Numbered from the stretch's first letter, positions 1 through 8,786 are shown. The stretch: DNA of 64,000 nt from Nitrospina sp. UBA6727 (GCA_002454045.1 DKID01000004.1:8462-72461); one strand, 5' to 3'. Notes: generated by a model from the letters alone, not told the origin. A program made the numbers and translations.

Positions 1-3000
1 ACCCGCGCGTCGGGGTTGGCATTGTGAAGATCAAATATCAGTTGCTGTAAATCTTCGATGGAATAAATATCGTGATGAGGAGGAGGAGAAATCAAAGCCA
101 CGCCCGGCGTTGAGTTGCGAATCTTGGCGATGTACTCGCTGACTTTATGCCCCGGCAACTGACCGCCTTCGCCGGGCTTCGCGCCTTGGGCAATCTTGAT
201 TTGCATTTCGTCGGCGTTCGCCAAATAAAAACTGTTCACCCCGAATCGTCCCGAGGCGACTTGCTTGATTTTGCTACGGCGGGAATCTCCGTTCGCGTCT
301 GGAATATAGCGCACCGAATCTTCGCCGCCTTCGCCCGTGTTGCTTTTCCCGCCCAGTCGATTCATGGCGATCGCCAACGTCTCGTGGGCTTCGCGGGAAA
401 TCGAACCGATGGACATGGCGCCGGTACAAAAACGTTTGGTGATCGCCGCCGCGGGTTCCACTTCGTCAATGGGAATCGGTGTCGTCGCCTTAAAGTTGAG
501 TAGTCCCCGCAAAGTACATTGCCGCGTACTTTCTTCGTCGGCGTGTTGGGAAAACTTTTTGTAGGTCGCGTAATCGTTGGTGCGGGTGGCGTGTTGCAAT
601 AATCCGATGGCGTGCGGATTGAGCATATGTTTTTCTTCGCCGCGGCGCCAATGGTAGTCACCGCCAAGTTCCAGTTGCGGAAAAAGTTCGCCGCCGAAAG
701 CTCGTTGATGTCTCGCCAGCGTCTCCGTTGCCAGCACGTCAAGACCCGCGCCGCTTACTCGGGAAGGGGTGCCGGTAAAGAAACGTTCTATCACGTCTTC
801 GTTTAATCCAACCGCTTCAAAAATTTGCGCGCCGCGATAACTTTGGATGGTGGAGATTCCCATCTTCGCGATGATTTTGAATAAACCTTTTTTTGTCGCC
901 TCGATAAAATTATCGACCGCCGCGCGCGCGTCTTGCTTTTCGATATACACCGCTTCGTTCGCGATCTGCACCGCCGTTTCGTAAGCGAGGTAAGGATAAA
1001 CCGCGCCGGCGCCGTAACCAATCAACAACGCGAAGTGCATCATCTCCCGCGCTTCGCCGGTCTCCACAGCCAACCCTACCCGAGTGCGCGTCCTCCCGCG
1101 CAAAAGGTGATGGTGCACTCCAGCGGTGGCGATGAGGCTGGGCAAGGCGGCGTGGTCGGCATCGATTCCCTTGTCGGACAAAACCAAAATGGTGGCGCCG
1201 TCTTCGATCGCTTGCGAAGATTTTTCGCACAACACATCCAAAGCGCGTTCCATTCCTTTTTTCCCTTCGGCGACGGGGAACAAAGTTGAAAGCACGGCGG
1301 TCTTCAAATACTCCTCATCGAGTTTGCGGATTTTCTCCATCTCTTCGCCGGTGAGAATGGGGTGCGCAACTTTTAGTTTGCGGCAATGTTCGGGGCTCTC
1401 TTCCAAAAGGTTTTTTTCTTTTCCGAGCGTCACCTCCATGGACATAACAAGTTCTTCGCGGATGGAGTCGATGGCGGGGTTGGTCACTTGCGCGAAAAGT
1501 TGCTTGAAGTAATGGAACAACAGTTGCGGCTTTTGCGACAAAACCGCGAGCGGCGTGTCGTTGCCCATCGAGCCGGTCGCTTCCTGCGCGGTTCCAATCA
1601 TGGGGGCGATGATGAACTTGATGTCTTCGAGGGTGTATCCGAACGCGGTCTGACGGGTTAAGAGGGAATCGTAATCTGGCGCGAACTTGTAATTCGTCGC
1701 CGGCAAATCTTTGAGGTTAACCTGATTTTCCGTCACCCATTTTTTATAAGGTTTTTGCGTTACGATTTTAGTTTTCAATTCTTCATCGGAAATGATGCGC
1801 CCTTCGTTGATGTCGATGAGAAACATTTTGCCCGGCTGCAACCTTCCCTTGTAAGCAATGTTGGCTTCGTCCACGGGGAGGACGCCTACTTCGGACGCCA
1901 TGATGACGAGCCCGTCTTTGGTCACATAATAACGTGACGGACGCAAACCATTTCGGTCCAGCACCGCGCCGCAAGTTTCGCCGTCGGTGAAAGCGATGGA
2001 GGCGGGACCGTCCCATGGTTCCATCATGGAAGCGTGGAATTCGTAAAACCCGCGCTTGTCTTCGTCCATCGTTTCGTGCCCGCTCCACGGTTCGGGGATC
2101 ATCATCATCATGGCGTGGGCTAACGAGCGCCCCGTCAAGAACAACATTTCCAATGCTTGATCAAAGTCCGCCGAGTCGCTACCGCCCGGGGCGATGACGG
2201 GGAGGATGGTGTTGATGTCTTCGAACAAAGGCGACGCAAACATTGACTCGCGGGCGCGCATCCAATTTTGGTTTCCGCGGACTGTATTGATTTCGCCGTT
2301 GTGCGCGATGTAACGAAACGGCTGGGCTCGTCCCCACGATGGAAATGTATTGGTGCTATAACGAGAATGGGCTAACGCCAAAGCCGAAATCATGTTCAAG
2401 TCTTTGAGGTCGAGATAATAAGTTTCCAATTGCGGAGCCATCAGTTGCCCTTTGTAAATTAGGGTCTTGCTGGAAAGACTGCAGGTGTAAAAGTTTTCGT
2501 TGTTGTCATTGAGCCCGGCTTGCCGCACTTCCCACGCGGTGCGTTTGCGAACACAATAAAGCCTGCGTTCAAAAGCCAACTGGTCTTTAACGTCCGCGCT
2601 AGCGCCGACAAAAATTTGTTTGATGACCGGTTCAACGGAACGGGCTTTCACTCCGATCATTGTGTTGTCCACCGGAACATCGCGCCAACCGAGAAGCACC
2701 AAGCCCGCGGTTGCAACGGCGCGCTCCATGATTTGTTGACCTTGCTTTGCGCCGTCGCCGGGCGGAAGAAAAATATTTCCCACGGCGTATCGCCCAGCCT
2801 CGGGCAACTTGACGCCGACTTGCTCGCTCTGCTCCTGGAAAAACAAATGCGGAATTTGGATGAGAATCCCGGCACCGTCGCCCGTCGCCGAGTCGGAACC
2901 GCAGGCTCCGCGATGCTCCAGCTTCGTGAGGATTTCCAATCCCTGGGTAATAATTTCGTGAGACTTTTCGCCCTTCATATTCATGACGAACCCCACCCCG

Positions 3001-3059
3001 CAACTATCTTTCTCGAAGGCGGGATCATAAAGTCCCTGTTTTTTTGGGAAAGCGTACAT
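1..3059 (-). CDS. gltB: Glutamate synthase large subunit (3' end beyond the window)
   Basis: This subunit makes glutamate from glutamine and 2-oxoglutarate during ammonium assimilation. The reading frame starts at the ATG at 3059 and stays open to the left edge, giving about 1019 of the roughly 1500 residues usual for the family. A short propeptide of 19 residues precedes Cys20 in SCGVGF, the expected N-terminal nucleophile of the class II glutaminase domain. Further motifs seen are EHRGACGSDSATGDGAG, the glutaminase motif HNGEINT and, near the left edge, the start of the FMN/2-oxoglutarate domain (AMSIGSISREAHE, GEGGEDS, AKPGEGGQLPGHK). The 3Fe-4S cysteines and the C-terminal beta-helix lie outside the window, so NADPH and ferredoxin types cannot be separated here. 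No gltD is visible. A 24-base palindrome lies about 170 bases upstream of the start. Confidence 0.96.
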   Translation of the reverse strand, partial: MYAFPKKQGLYDPAFEKDSCGVGFVMNMKGEKSHEIITQGLEILTKLEHRGACGSDSATGDGAGILIQIPHLFFQEQSEQVGVKLPEAGRYAVGNIFLPPGDGAKQGQQIMERAVATAGLVLLGWRDVPVDNTMIGVKARSVEPVIKQIFVGASADVKDQLAFERRLYCVRKRTAWEVRQAGLNDNNENFYTCSLSSKTLIYKGQLMAPQLETYYLDLKDLNMISALALAHSRYSTNTFPSWGRAQPFRYIAHNGEINTVRGNQNWMRARESMFASPLFEDINTILPVIAPGGSDSADFDQALEMLFLTGRSLAHAMMMMIPEPWSGHETMDEDKRGFYEFHASMMEPWDGPASIAFTDGETCGAVLDRNGLRPSRYYVTKDGLVIMASEVGVLPVDEANIAYKGRLQPGKMFLIDINEGRIISDEELKTKIVTQKPYKKWVTENQVNLKDLPATNYKFAPDYDSLLTRQTAFGYTLEDIKFIIAPMIGTAQEATGSMGNDTPLAVLSQKPQLLFHYFKQLFAQVTNPAIDSIREELVMSMEVTLGKEKNLLEESPEHCRKLKVAHPILTGEEMEKIRKLDEEYLKTAVLSTLFPVAEGKKGMERALDVLCEKSSQAIEDGATILVLSDKGIDADHAALPSLIATAGVHHHLLRGRTRTRVGLAVETGEAREMMHFALLIGYGAGAVYPYLAYETAVQIANEAVYIEKQDARAAVDNFIEATKKGLFKIIAKMGISTIQSYRGAQIFEAVGLNEDVIERFFTGTPSRVSGAGLDVLATETLARHQRAFGGELFPQLELGGDYHWRRGEEKHMLNPHAIGLLQHATRTNDYATYKKFSQHADEESTRQCTLRGLLNFKATTPIPIDEVEPAAAITKRFCTGAMSIGSISREAHETLAIAMNRLGGKSNTGEGGEDSVRYIPDANGDSRRSKIKQVASGRFGVNSFYLANADEMQIKIAQGAKPGEGGQLPGHKVSEYIAKIRNSTPGVALISPPPHHDIYSIEDLQQLIFDLHNANPDAR

Positions 3060-3312
3060 AGATTTCCTTAACCCGTTGAATTTGGAATGTCCCTTACATC
3101 CCGCAGAAACCAAAAACTTTCAGGCGGAAACTTTCCGTCACAAGCAAAAGTCGCAACTAGTGGGAGTCCCTTGGCGCCACCAAGTTCTACATCAAGAGGC
3201 TCTGCGGAGGAACTGATAAATTAATGCGGATATTATACATAACAAAGTGTATAATTTGAATAATTAGTGCAAGTTGACGCGAAGGTTTCGGGAAAGCCAA
3301 TCAGGGAGCGCA
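3060..3312. other. Intergenic region upstream of gltB
   Basis: This stretch is the gltB leader on the minus strand. It holds the palindrome at 3232-3255 and an AT-rich core at about 3210-3265. I see no open frame with coding character and no glutamine riboswitch that I can recognise. Confidence 0.5.
3232..3255. promoter_or_regulatory. Perfect palindrome with outward -10-like boxes
   Basis: ATTATACA at 3232-3239 and TGTATAAT at 3248-3255 form a perfect 8-base inverted repeat around an 8-base spacer. Each arm contains TATAAT when read outward, so the site could hold the -10 boxes of divergent promoters for gltB (minus) and the CBS-ACT remnant (plus), or be an operator for a dimeric regulator. 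No clear -35 boxes were found. The role is inferred from symmetry and position. Confidence 0.4.
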
Positions 3313-3586
3313 GTGATTGTTGATGAAATAATGACCCGCACGGTCATCATCATTAAGTTCGAAGACACGCTTTACAACGCGCAAAGTTTGATGGTTGAAA
3401 ACTCCACCCGCCATTTGCCGACTCGTCCGGAAAAATCAACTTGAAGGCATCATCGTCGGCATGTTCTCCTACGCAAAAAATAAAAAGAAGCAAGTCTATT
3501 ATTTTCGCTTAGACCTGTGCGAGACAGACTCTCTAGTCAAAAAGTTGGAAGCCGACGGATTCAAAGTGTCGAACGCCATCGACTGA
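3313..3586 (+). pseudogene. Broken AcuB-like CBS-ACT domain protein
   Basis: A GTG at 3313, after the Shine-Dalgarno-like AGGGAG, opens a frame that reads like the first half of a CBS domain: VDEIMTRTVIIIKFEDTLYN, then ENSTRHLP. Homology then jumps at about 3380-3400 into the next forward frame (RLVRKNQLEGIIVG, the end of a CBS domain). It continues as YYFRLD..DSLVKKLEADGFKV, which resembles the C-terminal ACT part of AcuB-type proteins. The second CBS domain expected between them is absent, so both a frameshift and an internal deletion are inferred. Intact family members are about 200 residues or more. The piece from an ATG at 3395 could still be translated as 63 residues but would lack the CBS fold. 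The family call rests on motif recall only. Confidence 0.6.
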
Positions 3587-3769
3587 AGTCCGGCTTTTTG
3601 AATTTCCCTCTTCCTGATTCCGATGAACTTTGAAAACGTCCCCGGCTCATCAGGCCAAGAGTATCGCCGCTAACGGCGCGTAATATTTTTTAACCATTGC
3701 CAATAACAACCGAACGCCGTCGCGCCTTAATCCCGTGAACGCTAAACTTTGAAAGGGAACTTTATAACT

Positions 3770-5332
3770 ATGCAACCCGAGAAACTCATTATCTTCGACA
3801 CCACGCTACGAGACGGAGAGCAATGCCCCGGCGCCAGTTTGAACATCAAGGAAAAACTTGAAATCGCCCGGCAACTTGTCCTGCTCAAAGTGGATGTCAT
3901 CGAAGCGGGTTTTCCGGTTGCTTCGCCAGGCGACTTCGAAGCGGTCAAACAGATTGCGCAAGAAATCCGCGGATCGAAAATTGCCGGACTTTCCCGCGCG
4001 CTGGAAAAAGATATTACAGCAACGGCGCGCGCTTTGGAAAAAGCCGAGTCGCCGCGCATCCACGTTTTCCTGTCCACATCCAAAATTCATCGCGAACACA
4101 TGGCGCAAAAAGCCAAAGAAGAAATCGTCGTGATGGGAGTGAACGCCATCCGCTTCGCGCGCAAATATTGCGACGACGTGGAATTCTCCCCGATGGACGC
4201 GACCCGGACGGAAAAAGATTTTCTCGCCGAGGTGACAAAGGAAGTCATCGCCGCCGGCGCCACCACGGTCAATATTCCCGACACCGTTGGGTACACCGTT
4301 CCCGAAGAATTCGCGGAACTCATCCAGTATCTAAAAACGAATGTCGCCAACATTGACCAAGCCGTCATCAGCGTGCATTGTCATGACGACCTCGGACTCG
4401 CGGTTTCCAATTCTCTTGCCGCGGTGCAGGCGGGGGCGCGGCAAGTGGAATGCACCATCAACGGCATCGGCGAACGCGCCGGGAACGCCGCCATGGAAGA
4501 AGTCGTCATGGCGGTTAAAACCCGAAAAGATTTTTTCCACCGCGTGTACACCGGAATCGAAACCAAACATATACAGACCTGCAGTAAATTGGTCAGCAGT
4601 TTGACCGGCTTCTTCGTGCAACGCAACAAAGCCATCGTCGGGAAAAACGCTTTCGCGCATGAGTCCGGCATCCACCAGCACGGGTTTCTCAAACGCAAGG
4701 ACACCTTTGAGATTATGAACCCGAAGGACATCGGCGGGGAGGAATCGGAATTGGTGATGGGCAAACACTCGGGGCGGAGCGCTCTCATGCACAAGGTTCA
4801 AGGGTTGGGATACAGCCTGAAACAGAATGAACTAGACGAATTGTTCGCGGCGTTCAAAACTCTCGCGGATGAAAAAAAAGAAATCTTTGAGGACGACCTT
4901 CATACGCTCATCCAGAAGCAAAAGTTTTCGGAGGAACAGTTGAACATCTATAAACTGAGTTCCCTACAATGTAATTTTGAAACTGGAAAAGTGCCGCAGG
5001 CCACGGTGATTCTGGTCGACCGCGATGAGAGCAAGCATTCTTCCAGCGCGAACGGCGATGGTCCCGTCGACGCGATTTACAACGCCATCGACAAAATCAC
5101 GGGTCTCCATTGCAAACTTCTGGACTACCAAGTCATGTCCAAAACCACGGGGCAAGATGCTCAAGGCGAAGTAACCGTTCGCGTTCAGCACGGAAAAAAA
5201 GAGTTGTTGGGAAAAGGCACCGGGGTCAACACGATAGAAGCTAGCGGCATCGCCTACTTGAACGCGATCAATAAATTTCTCGTCAAGTCAGAGTCTGAGC
5301 CAGACAAGGACGGCGAACTGCTGGGACCGTAA
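3770..5332 (+). CDS. leuA: 2-isopropylmalate synthase
   Basis: The enzyme condenses 2-oxoisovalerate with acetyl-CoA, the first committed step of leucine synthesis. It is 520 residues, normal for bacterial LeuA. The catalytic TIM barrel starts with FDTTLRDGEQ (about residues 9-18) and carries the metal-binding HCHDDLGLAVSN near residue 203 and NGIGERAGNAAMEE. The linker motif AHESGIHQHG and the HSGRSA segment follow, and the C-terminal LeuA regulatory domain for leucine feedback covers about 390-505. The ATG at 3770 lies 11 bases after GAAAGGGA; a TTG at 3749 would add seven residues without homology support. It stands alone, with no leuB, leuC or leuD nearby. Citramalate synthase is a possible but less likely alternative. 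Confidence 0.93.
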   Translation: MQPEKLIIFDTTLRDGEQCPGASLNIKEKLEIARQLVLLKVDVIEAGFPVASPGDFEAVKQIAQEIRGSKIAGLSRALEKDITATARALEKAESPRIHVFLSTSKIHREHMAQKAKEEIVVMGVNAIRFARKYCDDVEFSPMDATRTEKDFLAEVTKEVIAAGATTVNIPDTVGYTVPEEFAELIQYLKTNVANIDQAVISVHCHDDLGLAVSNSLAAVQAGARQVECTINGIGERAGNAAMEEVVMAVKTRKDFFHRVYTGIETKHIQTCSKLVSSLTGFFVQRNKAIVGKNAFAHESGIHQHGFLKRKDTFEIMNPKDIGGEESELVMGKHSGRSALMHKVQGLGYSLKQNELDELFAAFKTLADEKKEIFEDDLHTLIQKQKFSEEQLNIYKLSSLQCNFETGKVPQATVILVDRDESKHSSSANGDGPVDAIYNAIDKITGLHCKLLDYQVMSKTTGQDAQGEVTVRVQHGKKELLGKGTGVNTIEASGIAYLNAINKFLVKSESEPDKDGELLGP

Positions 5333-5403
5333 CCAGCGCCGCGGAATAACTTCCATCCTTCCGTTTAATTTGCGAGCGACTTTCGCGCCGAAAATTTTTC
5401 GAC

Positions 5404-5419
5404 AGGAGACGACACCATC
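5404..5419 (+). promoter_or_regulatory. Ribosome binding site that places the cmoA start at ATC
   Basis: AGGAG at 5404-5408 lies eight bases before ATC at 5417. No similarly spaced Shine-Dalgarno precedes the GTG at 5483. Together with homology upstream of that GTG, this favours initiation at ATC, or a sequencing or assembly error of a true ATG. Confidence 0.55.
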
Positions 5420-6142
5420 TCCAAACGAGATACATTATTCAATCAAGCCGCAACCGCCGCGCCTTTCGAGTTCAACGAGTCGGTGGCAAATGTATTCGCG
5501 GACATGTTGGAACGCAGCGTCCCGATGTATCAAGAATGCCAATCCTTAACGGTGCGTTGGTGCGCCCGATTTGCCAAGCCGAATACCGCCGTCTACGACT
5601 TGGGTTGTTCGACGGGAACGTTGCTTCTTAAACTGGCGCAAGCGGTGGACAAGGATGAAGGAATCGCCATATTCGGAATCGATAACTCTCAAGCCATGCT
5701 GGAAAAATCCAGAGAAACGTGCAGAGAATCGCCGGTCCCTTGCAAACTTATCGAGGCAGATTTAAACCAAGGCGTTTCCATTCAAAACGCGTCCGCGGTG
5801 GCGATGAACTACACTCTGCAATTTGTCGCACCGGAAAATCGGGTTCAACTTTTAAAGAATGTGTATGAGGGATTATTACCCGAGGGCGCGTTCGTCCTCA
5901 TCGAAAAAATAAAAAGCGGCGTTCCGGAACTAGACCGCGCCTTCATCGAATTTCACCATCAGTTGAAACGAGACCGAGGCTACTCCAATCTGGAAATATC
6001 CAAGAAGCGCGAGGCGCTGGAAAACGTACTCATTCCATGGACCGCGGAGGAGAACCGCAACCTCATCAAGCAGGCGGGCTTCCCAGCGGCTGACATATTT
6101 TTCAAGTGGAACAACTTCGCCGGCTTCATTGCGTTAAAATAG
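5417..6142 (+). CDS. cmoA: Carboxy-S-adenosyl-L-methionine synthase, apparent ATC start
   Basis: CmoA makes carboxy-SAM from SAM and prephenate for the cmo5U modification of tRNA wobble uridine. The class I methyltransferase fold shows VYDLGCSTGTLLLKL (SAM-binding loop), GIDNSQAMLE, NYTLQFV and a C-terminal RDRGYSNLEISKKREALENVL that matches CmoA closely. Homology begins at the codon 5417, where SKRDTLFN aligns with the start of E. coli CmoA (SHRDTLFS). That codon is ATC, eight bases after AGGAG at 5404-5408. From the in-frame stop at 5366 to the GTG at 5483 there is no ATG, GTG or TTG. Starting at GTG 5483 would remove the 22 conserved residues. The full form is 241 residues against 247 in E. 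coli. No cmoB is nearby. Confidence 0.87.
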   Translation: MSKRDTLFNQAATAAPFEFNESVANVFADMLERSVPMYQECQSLTVRWCARFAKPNTAVYDLGCSTGTLLLKLAQAVDKDEGIAIFGIDNSQAMLEKSRETCRESPVPCKLIEADLNQGVSIQNASAVAMNYTLQFVAPENRVQLLKNVYEGLLPEGAFVLIEKIKSGVPELDRAFIEFHHQLKRDRGYSNLEISKKREALENVLIPWTAEENRNLIKQAGFPAADIFFKWNNFAGFIALK

Positions 6143-6222
6143 AAATTATTGTATGATTGGCGACTGACTTTTCACGCCCGCGAACAGGGAGTTTGCGACA
6201 TAAACAAAGAGGAATTTTTCCG

Positions 6223-6417
6223 ATGCCACATTACGATCACACATGCGAAAAATGTAAAAAGGATTTCGTCACGGAAATGAAAATGTCTGAAGTAGATAAA
6301 AAAAAAGTTTCTTGCCCGGAATGCGGGTCGAAAAAAGTTTCGCGCCACGTGACCAATAATACGTTTTGGAGTGAGAGTGTTGACCGTTACAACTACTCAA
6401 AAACGCAAAATAATTAA
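6223..6417 (+). CDS. FmdB-family zinc ribbon protein
   Basis: This is a 64-residue protein with the pattern of FmdB-type putative regulators: MPHYDHTCEKC at the start, then SCPECGSKKV, giving two CxxC knuckles that should bind one zinc ion. The C-terminal tail is polar (SESVDRYNYSKTQNN) without a recognised fold. The start ATG at 6223 follows AAAGAGG by nine bases. It lies between cmoA and tRNA-Pro. Its function is not established in the family beyond a suspected regulatory role, and the sequence gives no partner. Confidence 0.8.
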   Translation: MPHYDHTCEKCKKDFVTEMKMSEVDKKKVSCPECGSKKVSRHVTNNTFWSESVDRYNYSKTQNN

Positions 6418-6491
6418 TTCATAATCGCAGAAATCCTGAACGCCAAATAAGTTATAGACACCTCGGAAGAATTTCAAAATCTAAAAATAGT

Positions 6492-6568
6492 CGGGATGTA
6501 GCGCAGCCTGGTAGCGCACTTGCTTCGGGAGTAAGGGGCCGGAGGTTCAAATCCTCTCATCCCGACCA
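6492..6568 (+). tRNA. tRNA-Pro (anticodon CGG)
   Basis: The 77-base gene folds as a full cloverleaf. The acceptor stem is CGGGATG with CATCCCG, the D stem is GCGC/GCGC, the anticodon stem is CTTGC/GTAAG around loop TTCGGGA, and the T arm contains GGTTCAAATCC. The CCA end is encoded. The anticodon CGG reads proline CCG codons, and the gene strongly resembles E. coli proK. Confidence 0.96.
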
Positions 6569-6648
6569 GTTTTCTAATTGTCTTCCCCCCTCGCCGCCGT
6601 CACCACCATCGCCGGACTACTTGAACTTGCCGACTCCTCCTCATCCCG

Positions 6649-6675
6649 TTGAATGATTCCGCGATAGAATATAAA
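6649..6675 (+). promoter_or_regulatory. Possible sigma-70-type promoter of the J-domain gene
   Basis: TTGAAT at 6649-6654 and TATAAA at 6670-6675 are separated by 15 bases and lie about 50 bases before the ATG at 6726. The spacer is shorter than optimal, so this is a suggestion only. Confidence 0.3.
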
Positions 6676-6725
6676 ATGAATTGTCTGGAAATCTGTTCAT
6701 CCCTGCGATTTAGAAATTACCCTTC

Positions 6726-7637
6726 ATGCCTCAATCCACCACGCGAAACTATTACAAGATTCTCGGCGTTACCCAAAAAACGAACAAGGCGGATATCAAA
6801 AAAAAATACCGCGTGCTGGCGAAACAATATCACCCAGACACCAACTTGGGAAGCAAGGCGGCCGAGGACAAGTTCAAAATTATCTCCGAGGCTTATGAAA
6901 TACTCAGCGACACGAAAAAAAGAAAAGCCTATGACCGCGAGAGAGCTTACCGAAAAAAATCTTCGCGGCGACCTAAGAGCCGACCCGATTGGAACACGGC
7001 GCGCGACGGATTCGGAAGAGAACCCGGCGGCGACAAGCAAGGCTTCGAGGAACCTTTCGCGCAGGAACCGGAGCCGGTCGATCCCGATATGCCGGCCAGT
7101 GGATTTGACTTGCAGTTCATCGTCGATGTCCCCCTCCCCGTCGTGGCGTTGGGAGGAACAATCCCCTACACTTACGAAAAATATGTGCGTTGCGAAGAAT
7201 GCGACGGAACCGGAACTTGTGGTGACAGCGAATGTCCAGAGTGTCGCGGCAAACAATTGGTCGTCCGCCCCGTTACCCTTGACGTAAAAATTCCGCCGGG
7301 CGTCGCCGACCAATACACTCTAGCAATTCTCAAGGAAGGCGGCGCGGGAAGAAATGGAGGTCCCCCCGGAACTTTGTATTTGAAAATCCACACCCAACCT
7401 CACCTAAAATTCAAGCGGGTCAAAAATGACATCATCCAAGAGGTGATCATTTCTTCCAGGCTGGCGGAGGAAGGGGGGCATCTTGAAGTCAAAACCTTGA
7501 ACGCCACCACGACCATTCAAGTGGAAAAAGCAACTTTGGTTGGCGAAGAGTTACGCATACCGGGGGAAGGTGCGGCGATGAGTTGGGGGAAAAAGCGGGG
7601 AGACCTCATCATCAAATTTAATATTGAAGATGATTGA
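6726..7637 (+). CDS. DnaJ/CbpA-type J-domain co-chaperone with half zinc domain
   Basis: This is a 303-residue HSP40-type co-chaperone expected to stimulate DnaK. The J domain occupies about residues 7-75 (YYKILGV, HPD at 36-38, DRERAYRKK). A basic linker of about 75-120 replaces the usual Gly/Phe region. A small cysteine cluster at 156-173 has two CxxCxG units (CEECDG, CPECRG) plus Cys165, instead of the four units of true DnaJ. The C-terminal substrate-binding part includes KIPPGVADQYTLAILKEGG and ends with a client-binding-like beta domain. It is thus between type I and type II Hsp40. No dnaK or grpE is adjacent. The next gene converges on it. Confidence 0.88.
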   Translation: MPQSTTRNYYKILGVTQKTNKADIKKKYRVLAKQYHPDTNLGSKAAEDKFKIISEAYEILSDTKKRKAYDRERAYRKKSSRRPKSRPDWNTARDGFGREPGGDKQGFEEPFAQEPEPVDPDMPASGFDLQFIVDVPLPVVALGGTIPYTYEKYVRCEECDGTGTCGDSECPECRGKQLVVRPVTLDVKIPPGVADQYTLAILKEGGAGRNGGPPGTLYLKIHTQPHLKFKRVKNDIIQEVIISSRLAEEGGHLEVKTLNATTTIQVEKATLVGEELRIPGEGAAMSWGKKRGDLIIKFNIEDD

Positions 7638-7737
7638 TCACGGTTTTTTCCGTGACTGTTTCCGTGACCGCGACCGTCCTTTGTTGATATTTATTTTCTG
7701 GCGGGGAGCGCGACAACGGTTGCGCGCAAAACGAAGT

Positions 7738-8502
7738 TCAACCTTTGCGCGTCTTCACTTCCGACGCGTGTGCTTTAGCCCTCTTCAACATCGCGGCTCT
7801 TTCCTCTGAGGAAAATTCTCTTTGAGGGACGGGCGTTGAGACGTTGGACTTCGGCTTGACCGCGGTCGGTGTCGCCGGCGATTGTTCCGCCGTAGCAGGA
7901 GCGTCCGTCGAATTCTCAGTCGCGGGTTCTGCCGTGGCGACGGGGGCATCCGTCTTCCCGACTGGCGCAGGCGCCGCCTCGTCCTCTTTGCGAATCAATC
8001 GCATGGACGACCAAACTTCTTGAGTGGGATAAGGTGTGTCGATCCCTATTTTTAAATCCATGCGGATAATTTTTTCATCGGAGCATTCGGTGATCCAAGT
8101 GTTGGACGCACCGCCCGGCGCGAATATTGAATCGATGGGATAGTCCGTCCCATTTTTATCTGCAAGAGATTTCGCGCCGCTCTTGTCGAAAAGAGTCAAC
8201 GCCTCGGCTTTATTTGGGATTCGCCAATTATCGTAACCGCCAAACTTTTCTTTATTTTTGTTGACCCAATCCACATACTCCCGATGATCAATCCAGGTAT
8301 AAAATTTTTTCGTATCCAGCCAGGCATCGGTCTTCTTCCACATATAACCGCTGTTCGGGTCCGTGATCGTCCCGTCGCCGTTGTCAACGAGAGGCTTTCC
8401 TACGGGGCCGGCCTTTTTCGCCGCCGCCGCTTTTTTCGTCGCCACAAGTTTGGCTTTTTCAGCGGGTGATAACTGGCTGTCAGACGGGGGAGTTTCTACC
8501 AT
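7738..8502 (-). CDS. Lcl/DUF1566-domain protein with Ala/Lys and Pro/Thr-rich ends
   Basis: A 254-residue protein. An Ala/Lys-rich N-terminal stretch (about 10-35) leads into a DUF1566 (Lcl C-terminal type) domain at about 43-165, recognised by NGDGTITDPNSGYMWKK, the WVNKNKEKFGGYDNWRIPNKAEALTLFD segment and VWSSMRLIRKE. A low-complexity Pro/Ala/Thr region of about 170-225 and a charged tail follow. The domain is common in surface or secreted proteins of environmental bacteria, but no signal peptide is evident here. The ATG at 8502 lies two bases after the stop of the upstream small gene, so translation is probably coupled. A TTG six bases earlier is less likely. Its function is unknown. Confidence 0.72.
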   Translation of the reverse strand: MVETPPSDSQLSPAEKAKLVATKKAAAAKKAGPVGKPLVDNGDGTITDPNSGYMWKKTDAWLDTKKFYTWIDHREYVDWVNKNKEKFGGYDNWRIPNKAEALTLFDKSGAKSLADKNGTDYPIDSIFAPGGASNTWITECSDEKIIRMDLKIGIDTPYPTQEVWSSMRLIRKEDEAAPAPVGKTDAPVATAEPATENSTDAPATAEQSPATPTAVKPKSNVSTPVPQREFSSEERAAMLKRAKAHASEVKTRKG

Positions 8503-8504
8503 CC

Positions 8505-8786
8505 TCAACCTCTGGACACCGAAGAGGATTTAGTCTCTTCTAAAATATCATGCAAATCTTTTCCTGTTCGGGTGATGTTTTTCAAAATTTCACCCAACTC
8601 GGACGCAGAATAAATATCTAACCGCGAACGAAAGTCCGCTCGATAGTCCGCGGCATTTTTGCGAATCCAATCCACGGCAACTCGTTCCCGAGTTTCGCGA
8701 CTCGTGCTGGCGCATTTTTTATCCAGCAGGTTCGCTTGGGATAACCGTATAATTTCACAAATCAAATCTTCTTGAATCTGGCTCAT
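8505..8786 (-). CDS. Small hypothetical protein coupled to the Lcl-domain gene
   Basis: A 93-residue predicted soluble protein starting MSQIQEDLICEIIRLSQ that I do not recognise. It is largely helical by composition, charged, and has no cysteine pairs, signal peptide or membrane segment. It ends two bases before the start of the Lcl-domain gene and is probably co-transcribed with it. Confidence 0.6.
   Translation of the reverse strand: MSQIQEDLICEIIRLSQANLLDKKCASTSRETRERVAVDWIRKNAADYRADFRSRLDIYSASELGEILKNITRTGKDLHDILEETKSSSVSRG

Noticed and set aside
147..3071. Several open frames of 60-180 codons on both strands
   Set aside because: They are shadows of gltB, whose own frame covers the region and carries all family motifs.
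7638..7655. Hairpin TCACGG-TTTTTT-CCGTGA after the J-domain gene as terminator
   Set aside because: The stem is six bases and the T-run is in the loop, not after the stem.
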